A DNA stretch of 64,000 nucleotides, from assembly GCF_000233695.2 (NCBI RefSeq), contig NZ_CM001488.1:708049-772048 (forward strand), in the 5' to 3' direction. Source of the stretch: Desulfobacter postgatei 2ac9 (GTDB lineage Bacteria; Desulfobacterota; Desulfobacteria; Desulfobacterales; Desulfobacteraceae). Shown here one piece after another: positions 55,154 to 62,138 of the stretch; position 1 is the first letter of the stretch; every line of letters starts with the position of its first letter. The notes below the pieces were generated by a model. The model was given only the letters and a program-made list of their open reading frames with translations, did no database searches and was not told where the DNA came from. The position numbers and the translations under genes are program-made.

Positions 55154-56111
55154 GGCCTGCCTCAAAATCCCGGATCATCTCAATGACATGGGCACTGCTT
55201 GCAAGGGTGGATAATTCTTTACGGAACGCAGCGGCACCGGGAAATCCCCGGATAAACCATGCAAGCCTTCCCCGAAGCATCCTGCATGCCGTGATTTCTC
55301 CGAAATAAGATACATACCCCTGGGTCAGCGATTCCATTTTTCTGAAGATGTCCCGAGGCTCAGGAAGATTGAAAGAGCCATGGACCACATACTGTTCGAT
55401 CTGTGAAAGGATGAAGGGATTGGCCATGGCTGCTCTTCCCACCATGACAGCATCACAGCCGGTCCTGGAAAGCATGTCTCCTGCGTCCTGGGGCGTAATG
55501 ATATCCCCGTTACCGATCACGGGAATACGAACCGCCTGTTTAAGTCGCGCAATCAGCTGCCAGTCCGCCTTTCCCCTGAATCCCTGCACGGCCGTCCTCG
55601 GGTGAAAGGCAATGGCGTCGACGCCCTGGTCTTCGGCGATTTTTGCCAAAGTCACGGCCTGATCCCCGGAGGGATCCCACCCGCTGCGTATTTTTATGGT
55701 AAAAGGAAGGGGCGTGGCATCCCTGACGGCCTTTAAAATTTTACGGGCAAGCGCCGGATTTTTCATTAACGCAACGCCGGCGCCCTGCTTGATCACTTTT
55801 CTAACACTGCACCCAAAATTGATATCAATGATATCCGCTGTGCCAAGATCATTGATAACCGCTGCAGCCTGTCCCATGGACACCGGATCTGAACCGAAAA
55901 TCTGCACAGAGAGCGGCCGCTCATTTTCCTGTGACTTAAGCAGGGTTATCGTTTTCTCTGCGTTATAAAATATGCCCTTGGCACTGATCATCTCCGAGCA
56001 TACGACCGCGCATCCGCAATCCTTTACCATTTTCCTGAATGGCAGATTGGTAATCCCGGCCAGGGGGGCCAGAAAGGTAACTCCATTAATTTCTAAATCT
56101 TTTATTTTCAT
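55143..56111 (-). CDS. dusB: tRNA-dihydrouridine synthase (DusB type)
   Basis: 322 residues, FMN-dependent TIM barrel. Start MKIKDLEINGVTFLAPLAGI; catalytic Cys in DINFGCSVRKVIKQGAGVAL (usual NCGCPVKK, here P to S next to the Cys); GVDAIAFHPRTAVQGFRGKA, GNGDIITPQDA and DAVMVGRAAMANPFI. Last gene of a minus-strand group with the DUF1848 gene and the 128-residue protein. Confidence 0.93.
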   Translation of the reverse strand: MKIKDLEINGVTFLAPLAGITNLPFRKMVKDCGCAVVCSEMISAKGIFYNAEKTITLLKSQENERPLSVQIFGSDPVSMGQAAAVINDLGTADIIDINFGCSVRKVIKQGAGVALMKNPALARKILKAVRDATPLPFTIKIRSGWDPSGDQAVTLAKIAEDQGVDAIAFHPRTAVQGFRGKADWQLIARLKQAVRIPVIGNGDIITPQDAGDMLSRTGCDAVMVGRAAMANPFILSQIEQYVVHGSFNLPEPRDIFRKMESLTQGYVSYFGEITACRMLRGRLAWFIRGFPGAAAFRKELSTLASSAHVIEMIRDFEAGLKA

Positions 56112-56155
56112 GTTCTGTTGCGGGTTTAATTTTTTTTGTGGGGGGACACGCCGGG

Positions 56156-57061
56156 TTAACCGGTAGCCGGTTCTGTAACATCAAGGCCTGTCCTGGCATA
56201 ACAGAAAAGGCAGTTGTGAAAACAAGGATGGTCTTCATATGAACCGATGTCAAAGGATTTTGTGCATTGACATCCCTTTTTTCGCCGCTGACCATAATCG
56301 CCGCGGGTTTCGGGATTGCCGCCAAACAAGGCTTTGTAAAGATGCCCATTAATGCACGCGTTAGGGGATGCATATGCCTGTAATCCGGCCGTCTCCATCA
56401 GTTCTTTTTCACAACATAAAAAAAGGTCCATGCCAAGATGTTTAAGAGATTGCGCCATACTGCGGATAATTTTTGTTTTGCGATCCATACCGGGATCTAT
56501 GAATTTGAGCATGGGTCTGCCCGACTCAGCCATACGCTTGATTCTTGCGGCCACCTTTTTATAAGGATCATAAAAACTGGTAATACATTGTTTAATACCC
56601 ATCTGTGCCAATTTCCCTGCGATATCTTCAAAGGCGTCAAGGTTGTTAAACATCCGACCGCCCTTCTCATAAAAACAGATGGGGTCGAAACGCCAGGCAA
56701 GCTGTACGGGACTTAAATCCCGGGCAATGCGCCGGGCCTGGGCCAGACGGTCTGAAAGATCCGGCAGGCCGGGTTCAAGATCTTTTAAAGGGGTATTAAT
56801 GGTAAAATTAAAAAACAGGTGAAATCCTTTTTGGGCTAAAATTTTGTGGGCGCTTAAATCCAGAAACGGACCATAATTTTTGGACCAAAAAACAATGGTA
56901 TGGATCTCTTTTGGTGTTGCATCAACCCTGCGGGACTGTCTGTTAAACGGATTGGTTACAAAAAAATACCCCTTCTCAATCTGGTCCAGAAACCAGGGCG
57001 TATACCATCCTGGTATATCTGTACGTCTGGAGGCGGACAAGATACCGGCAGGAACGGCCAA
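56156..57061 (-). CDS. DUF1848 family protein (radical-SAM-like with C-terminal Cys cluster)
   Basis: About 301 residues. A longer frame up to 57208 overlaps the upstream gene; the TTG at 57061, one nt after that gene's TAG and with GCAGGAGCC in front, gives a protein beginning just before ILSASRRTDIPGWYTPWFLD, where DUF1848 proteins normally begin. The C-terminus has GCQCTKSFDIGSY followed by CFHNCLFCYA, a Cys set that may bind an Fe-S cluster. Function unknown; sometimes linked to DNA photolyase/SPL-like proteins. Part of the 57449-55143 operon. Confidence 0.85.
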   Translation of the reverse strand: MAVPAGILSASRRTDIPGWYTPWFLDQIEKGYFFVTNPFNRQSRRVDATPKEIHTIVFWSKNYGPFLDLSAHKILAQKGFHLFFNFTINTPLKDLEPGLPDLSDRLAQARRIARDLSPVQLAWRFDPICFYEKGGRMFNNLDAFEDIAGKLAQMGIKQCITSFYDPYKKVAARIKRMAESGRPMLKFIDPGMDRKTKIIRSMAQSLKHLGMDLFLCCEKELMETAGLQAYASPNACINGHLYKALFGGNPETRGDYGQRRKKGCQCTKSFDIGSYEDHPCFHNCLFCYARTGLDVTEPATG

Positions 57062-57062
57062 G

Positions 57063-57449
57063 CTAAGGCTCCTGCCCGTTTTTATGAGCTTTGCGTTTGG
57101 AAAAGGAGATAATTTTGCCCTTATTTTTTTCGGGAGGATTGTCGGTTTCAGAGGATTCAATATCTTTGTCGTTTTCAGGAGATGTTTCCGACAAGTTGTC
57201 GTGTTCAAAAGGCGCGACCGGGGCCGCCACCTTTTCCAGCCGCATACTTTTGCCGTTCATGGAAAAGGTCTCTCCATTGATGTAGTCTGCTTTTAAAATC
57301 CAGGTAACAACCTGCAAGGGCACCTGCAGCATCAGTAACCTGATCTGGAACCAGTCTTTTTTATGGTCCGGCACAATATCTTCAATTCTGGCGAAACTGA
57401 CTGGATCGTCTTCCAGGTAAATCAGTACAATATCCTTTATTTCTGCCAC
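57063..57449 (-). CDS. Conserved-looking protein of unknown function
   Basis: 128 residues. Start GTG 57449 with GGAGG four nt upstream. The first 85 residues form a compact beta-rich domain (DIVLIYLEDDPVSFARIEDI, LMLQVPLQVVTWILKADYIN), the rest is a charged, Glu/Asn/Lys-rich tail. No motif recognised. First gene of an operon with the DUF1848 and dusB genes; the next start codon lies one nt after its TAG. Confidence 0.7.
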   Translation of the reverse strand: MAEIKDIVLIYLEDDPVSFARIEDIVPDHKKDWFQIRLLMLQVPLQVVTWILKADYINGETFSMNGKSMRLEKVAAPVAPFEHDNLSETSPENDKDIESSETDNPPEKNKGKIISFSKRKAHKNGQEP

Positions 57450-57696
57450 ATGGCCTCCATCATCAGGCGTTATATCTTAATATTTTTATCTTCGGTCAGA
57501 CACTAAACACTCAATAACATCCGACCCGCAGCATATACCACAGACGTAAAATTATCAAAAGTTCTGATTTGGCATGACTGAAACGTTTCGGATCGTATCG
57601 CATTGTAAAGTGTTTCACCGAATGCCATCTGTACACGCCGTTCTGCATTTTTTATAGTGATCCGGATAAATAATGTTTTGAAAACGTGTAACTATT
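57450..57696. other. Region upstream of the sigma-54 promoter
   Basis: No gene. A 10-bp palindrome GAAACGTTTC lies near 57588 and a related GTGTTTCACC near 57610, about 90-110 nt upstream of the -24/-12 promoter, the usual distance for activator-binding sites. Assignment is a guess from position and symmetry. Confidence 0.4.
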
Positions 57697-57697
57697 T

Positions 57698-57713
57698 TGG
57701 CATATTGCTTGCT
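57698..57713 (+). promoter_or_regulatory. Sigma-54 (-24/-12) promoter
   Basis: TGGCATATTGCTTGCT has the invariant GG (57699-57700) and GC (57711-57712) exactly 10 nt apart and matches TGGCAY-N5-TTGCW in every informative base. Predicted transcript start about 57724, about 65 nt before the small ORF at 57789. The gene next downstream of that ORF encodes a sigma-54 activator. Confidence 0.82.
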
Positions 57714-57788
57714 GTCTTTACTATTGAGATTATTTTTTTATAAAATGACAACAGACCTGCTTAATTCTTATTTTAAAGGAAATGGCGA

Positions 57789-57941
57789 ATGGAATTTTTG
57801 TTTGTGATCGGTTTTGTTGCAGTTTATCTACTGTTTCAAATCTATATTCTTCCTAAAATGGGTGTATCCACCTGAATGCGTGATGCCTGTCAGGTGACAG
57901 ACAAAAAGAAAAAAAAGAACCCGTTTGAAGATAACGATTGA
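57789..57941 (+). CDS. Candidate 50-residue membrane selenoprotein (in-frame TGA as Sec)
   Basis: ATG 57789 with AAAGGA at 57775-57780. The first 28 codons give one membrane helix, MEFLFVIGFVAVYLLFQIYI followed by LPKMGVST. A TGA at 57873-57875 follows; in the same frame 21 more codons read MRDACQVTDKKKKKNPFEDN-D before the next TGA at 57939. The tail is what a small inner-membrane protein should have (Lys cluster, acidic end), and the TGA would place Sec29 five positions before Cys34 (U-x4-C). A hairpin fitting the bacterial SECIS rules follows the TGA. If TGA is a real stop, a 28-residue membrane peptide remains. Confidence 0.55.
57873..57900 (+). promoter_or_regulatory. Possible bacterial SECIS element
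   Basis: After the TGA (57873-57875) comes an 11-nt stretch, then CTGTC (57887-57891), loop AGGT (57892-57895) and GACAG (57896-57900): five perfect pairs. The loop starts 16 nt after the TGA and has G at its second position, within the known limits for bacterial SECIS hairpins. The AGGT loop also equals the start of the apical loop of E. coli fdhF. The lower stem is weak. Confidence 0.5.
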
Positions 57942-57964
57942 TTGTTATGTAACGCTACCTTATT

Positions 57965-57984
57965 GTTACCAGGTGTCTGGTAAC
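57965..57984. promoter_or_regulatory. Perfect inverted repeat between the small ORF and the activator gene
   Basis: GTTACCAG-GTGT-CTGGTAAC, eight perfect pairs with a 4-nt spacer, without a T run. A nearby partial copy is GTAACGCTACC (57948-57958). It may be a binding site of the downstream activator or a weak transcript end. Confidence 0.5.
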
Positions 57985-58073
57985 GTTCTGGGCAACAGTG
58001 CATAGATGAGAATTTTTCTGCAACGCGACAGAGGTTTGCGTTTGCGTTCAAACACTAAATATACGGGAGACGT

Positions 58074-59474
58074 GTGAATAACGACGGGATCAGGAATCTT
58101 AATTTCTTAAACCACATTTTAGATGCCATGGCTGAAGGGTTGTTTACTTTGGATCAGGACGGTAAAATTACAGCCTGGAACCAGGCGATGGAAAATATCA
58201 GCGGCTATACCGCCCAAGAGGCCGTGGGACAGCGGTGCTGCCTGATAAAATGCAGCCGGTGTTATGATCAGGTGAATCCGTCGGATATATCCCAATGCGG
58301 GGTGCTGGCCCATGGCAAAACAGAAGCCAAGGAGTGCTTTATTCGGCACAAGGACGGTTATGATGTGCCGGTGATTAAAAATGCCAGACTGGTTCGGGAT
58401 GAAAAGGGCAATGTGCTGGGCATTGTGGAAACGTTGACCGATTTAACGGAAATTAAAGCCATCAAGGCCCGGGAAGCGTCTGCCAAGCAGGAACTTAAAA
58501 AACGTTACGCGTTAGGTAATATTATTGGTAAATCAGCAGCCATGGAAAAGGTATTCCATGCCATCCGGGCTGCAGCAGACAGCCGGGCGACCATCCTGAT
58601 CCAGGGGGAGAGCGGCACAGGCAAAGAGCTTGTAGCCCGGGCCATCCACTATGAATCGGCCGGAGGGCAGCGTCCCCTGGTAACGGTGAACTGCTCGGCA
58701 CTGTCCGAGACCCTGCTGGAAAGTGAGTTGTTCGGTCATGTCAAAGGCGCTTTCACCGGTGCGCACAAAGACCGGATCGGACGGTTTGAACAGGCAGATA
58801 CGGGCACGATATTTCTTGATGAAATCGGTGAACTGACGCCATATATGCAGGTAAAGCTGCTGCGGGTGCTCCAGGAAAGGGAAATTGAACGGGTGGGAGA
58901 TACCCGGAAAAAGAAAATTGACATCCGGATTATTGCTGCCACCCATAAAGATTTGAACACCCTGACCCGGGAGGGTACGTTTCGTGAGGATTTGTATTAC
59001 CGCCTTAAGGTGTTTCCCATTCGCCTTCCGCCGTTGCGTCAGCGTTTGGAGGATATCCCTTTGCTGGTCCGAAGCTTCATTGAAAAGGGGAACAAGCACG
59101 AAGGCATGGAGATTCGCAATGTGACCCCTGACGCCATGAAAGCGCTGATGGCCTATCCCTGGCCCGGAAATGTGCGGGAGCTGGAAAATGCCATTGCCCA
59201 TGGCTTTGTGCTGTGCCGCACCCGGGAAATAAGCCGAGAGGATCTGCCGGACGAGGTTTGCGGCCAGGATCAATTCTATGCCGCGCCCCCAGGCAGCTCC
59301 GCATTCCCAAGCCCGCTATCCTTTTCCCCGACACATTTGACCCGGGAACGTCTATTGTTGCTTCTGGATGCCTGCAACTGGAATAAGGCTGAAGTGGCAA
59401 GACAGCTTGGAAAAAGTCGGACCCTTGTATGGAAGTACATGAAAAAATGGGATATTCCCCTTCAAAAAGGTTAA
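58074..59474 (+). CDS. Sigma-54-dependent activator with Cys-rich PAS sensor
   Basis: 466 residues from GTG 58074 (CGGGAGAC upstream). PAS domain at about 8-125 containing Cys55, 56, 60, 63, 75 and 88 (RCCLIKCSRCYDQ, ISQCGV, KECFIRH), a pattern suited to metal, Fe-S or thiol sensing. AAA+ domain about 158-390: [51 protein letters not shown]. Fis-type helix-turn-helix at the end (WNKAEVARQLGKSRTLVWKY). The nearest -24/-12 promoter is at 57698, upstream of the small candidate selenoprotein, which is the likely target. Confidence 0.93.
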   Translation: MNNDGIRNLNFLNHILDAMAEGLFTLDQDGKITAWNQAMENISGYTAQEAVGQRCCLIKCSRCYDQVNPSDISQCGVLAHGKTEAKECFIRHKDGYDVPVIKNARLVRDEKGNVLGIVETLTDLTEIKAIKAREASAKQELKKRYALGNIIGKSAAMEKVFHAIRAAADSRATILIQGESGTGKELVARAIHYESAGGQRPLVTVNCSALSETLLESELFGHVKGAFTGAHKDRIGRFEQADTGTIFLDEIGELTPYMQVKLLRVLQEREIERVGDTRKKKIDIRIIAATHKDLNTLTREGTFREDLYYRLKVFPIRLPPLRQRLEDIPLLVRSFIEKGNKHEGMEIRNVTPDAMKALMAYPWPGNVRELENAIAHGFVLCRTREISREDLPDEVCGQDQFYAAPPGSSAFPSPLSFSPTHLTRERLLLLLDACNWNKAEVARQLGKSRTLVWKYMKKWDIPLQKG

Positions 59475-59604
59475 CTTCCAATATTACACACATGGGGTGC
59501 AAGCCCAAAACAAAAATGAAACTAAAGCCACCAATAATGCAGGTTCAAGCTTTGCGCCGCAGGCCCTTCGCGTTCTTGTTTATAGTTTCATGTAAGGAGC
59601 CACA

Positions 59605-60947
59605 ATGACAGATCCCCTGTTTGCCCCCATTAAAATCAATCAATTGAGCATTCCCAACAGAATCTACATGCCGCCCATGCACTTGGGCATGGCACAGGCA
59701 TTTGAAGTAACGGATCAAATCGTTGAATTTTACGCAAGGCGGGCCAAGGGCGGACCGGGTATGATCTGCGTCGGATATGCCACGGTGGACGAACTGTCCG
59801 GCAACACCCGGAACATTGGTGCCCATGATGATAAATGAACGGCAATGATTTTATGCCGGGCGGCAATCAATGATCCGATCTCATCGAATATGCAAAACAA
59901 CTCTCCCAGGGACCTGTGGATGCCCTGTGTATCAATGTGGGCTGGCATGAAGCCCGGGTGCCCCAAATTGTGGTCCAGGTGCCCAGGGGGGCATTTGGCT
60001 ATCTTGCCCGGGATATCCGGACCGCTGTAGAAGTCCCTGTAATCGCAAGCCACAGGATCAATGACCCTGAAACCGCAAGGGAGATGATCGATCACGGTTT
60101 TTGCGACATAGTTGCCATGGGACGCAGTCTGATCGCAGATCCGGATCTGCCCAAAAAAGCCCGTGAAGGCAGAGAAAAGGAGATTGTCCATTGTATTGCC
60201 TGTGCCCAGGGCTGTTTGGACAACCTGTTCAAACTCAAGCATGTGGAGTGCCTCTGCAATCCTTTGGCCGGCCATGAGTTCCGGAACAACGCCGGGAAAG
60301 TTGACGCAGCAAAAAAAGTGATGCTGGTTGGTGGCGGAGTTGCCGGTATGACCGCGGCACTTACCTGCGCCCGGCGCGGCCATGATGTTGTCCTGTATGA
60401 GCGTTCCAGGCGCCTGGGCGGCCAGCTCCACCTGGCGGCAGCGCCTCCGGGCAGGAAAGAGTTTGCCCAATTGTCAGATGACCTTGAACATCAGCTCGCT
60501 GTGGAAAAAATCCCCGTGATGTTGAACTGCAGGGTGGACGAAGCCCTTATTTCAAAGGAAAAACCCGATGCCCTGCTCCTTGCCACAGGTGCGCGTCCCC
60601 TTGAACCGCCCATCCCCGGCATGGACCTGCCCCATGTGACAGGAGCCTGGGATGTTCTTGAAGACAAGGTGGAAACCGGCAAACATGTGGCCGTGATCGG
60701 CGGCGGGGCTGTGGGGGTTGAAACCGCATTGTTCCTTGCGGAAAAAGGCACCATGCCGGCGGAAATCATCAAATTTCTGCTGATCAACAAGGCCGAAACT
60801 GCGGAAGCTCTTTTTGAAATGGCAACCACAGGCAGCAAAAAGGTGTGTCTCATCGAGATGACGAATCGCATTGGAAAGGAGATCGGTAAATCAACCCGGT
60901 GGGGGATGATGCAGGATCTTGAGCGTTTTGTCGATTCTGGGGCCTGA
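59605..60947 (+). pseudogene. 2,4-dienoyl-CoA-reductase/enoate-reductase-like flavoprotein, broken
   Basis: First piece 59605-59838 codes the N-terminus of an OYE-type barrel (IKINQLSIPNRIYMPPMHLG, GPGMICVGYATVDELSGNTR) and ends at a TGA. The second piece, in another frame from about 59880, resumes far downstream in the barrel (LIEYAKQLSQGPVDALCINV), followed by the Fe-S cysteines CIACAQGCLDN...CLCNP, and FAD/NAD domains (VGGGVAGMTAALTCARRG, VIGGGAVGVETALFLAEKG). Roughly 200 codons are missing between the pieces. The C-terminus is cut at 60947, where transposase sequence begins. A dead relative of FadH/BaiCD-type reductases. Confidence 0.85.
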
Positions 60948-60962
60948 ACACAACTGGCTACC

Positions 60963-62030
60963 ATGCATTTATCCATTTCTTTCGGGCATCAACATTCAGA
61001 AACCCAAAGCAAGCCATCCTATTTCCGTGGTCATTGCTGGGGGGCCATAGGAATGCTGATTGGATCTATGGCTTCTCCTTTTTGTATACCGTTATCTCTT
61101 AAAATCCATCAAGGACTCATTCACGTAAATGATGGGAACTGCTCTGAGGAAACCAGAGATACGCTGGGAAACAGGATTATTCAAATGGCGCTAAATTTTG
61201 CGATGAAGCATAATATCCGCAGCGTCCTTGCTCTGGACGCTTTTTCCCCCAGTGCCGATCTCTTCAAACTGGCCGGTTCGGTGTTCTCTGTACAGTATCA
61301 ATCGCCACTGATTACGTTGATTATAAGAGCCAAAAAGAACTGTGTGGCCTATTTCGAAGCACAGATACCTCAAAAAAAAAGCCCGGGTAGACCACCAGAG
61401 TATGGTTAAAAAGTACGGTTATTAGAGCTATTTGATCATCAACACCTATTCTCAAAAATCGAATGCACAATTTATTGGAAAATTGAAGAGATTTCAATCA
61501 CTTCCCTGGATTTACTCTGGAAGCCGACAGCTGGTCTGATCCGTTTTGTGCTGGCAATTACCAGTCGTGGTCCTATCGTATTGATGTGCAGTGACCTGCA
61601 TCAAGATCCTGTTATGGCCCTTGAACTTTATTGCGCCAGGGTCCGTATCGAAACTATGTTTGATATGCTCAAAAATGTCATGGGTGTTTTTCGATATCGA
61701 TTTTGGACAAAGGGTTTGCCGCGCCATTCCAGAAAGCCCAGAAAGAATAAATATTTGAATCCTCGGATGGGCATTGATTAAAAAAGAAAAGTCAGACGCT
61801 GCTTTGATGCATATGAACGATTTGTCATGATCGGTTCAATTGCTCTTGATTTGCTGCAACTGATTTCATTAAAATATCAAAATTCTGTATGGCGTGAATT
61901 TCAAGGCTTCTTGAGAACAAAATCCAGAAGCCTCCCCTCTGAACGAACGGTCAAATTTGGAACATTAAGGGAAGGAGTACGTCGATATATTGCCTCCCAA
62001 AGTTACGACTCACGAGTTTTTAACAGTTTC
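60963..62030 (+). pseudogene. Transposase gene with two in-frame TAA codons
   Basis: One reading frame runs 60963-62030 with only two interruptions, TAA at 61407-61409 and TAA at 61779-61781. Recognisable transposase parts: YFRGHCWGAIGMLIGSMASP, LALDAFSPSADLFKLAG (DDE-type Asp), KKSPGRPPEYG-(stop)-KVRLLELFDH, and the third catalytic region ALELYCARVRIETMFDMLKN with Glu. The N-terminus is missing. It resembles unclassified IS4-like DDE transposases seen in many anaerobes. It truncates the flavoprotein gene upstream. Confidence 0.75.
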
Positions 62031-62044
62031 AACTTTTTAATATG

Positions 62045-62119
62045 TTGCCACGAAGGACACGAGGTTCACGAAGATATTAGCGTATTATACTTCGTGTTCT
62101 TCGTGAACTTCGTGGTTTT
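62045..62119. repeat. Long interrupted inverted repeat of the 'CACGAAG' type
   Basis: CCACGAAGGACACGAGGTTCACGAAG on one side and CTTCGTGTTCTTCGTGAACTTCGTGG on the other, about 16 nt apart, pair over most of their length. Repeats built from GTTCACGAAG/CTTCGTGAAC words are known as dispersed intergenic repeats in several bacterial groups. It lies between the dead transposase and the MscS gene and could also act as a bidirectional terminator. Confidence 0.8.
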
Positions 62120-62138
62120 AATTTGTTTCAGGTTAATT

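Noticed and set aside
59836-59838. TGA in the flavoprotein gene as a possible selenocysteine codon
   Set aside because: The codons after the TGA do not continue the protein fold; the next recognisable part lies in another frame after a large deletion, so this is decay.
59730-60470. 246-codon minus-strand open frame
   Set aside because: It mirrors the broken flavoprotein gene, whose motifs are all on the plus strand.
61407-61409. In-frame TAA in the transposase as possible recoding
   Set aside because: TAA is not known to be recoded in bacteria of this type; a second TAA follows at 61779 and the N-terminus is missing, so it is a dead gene.
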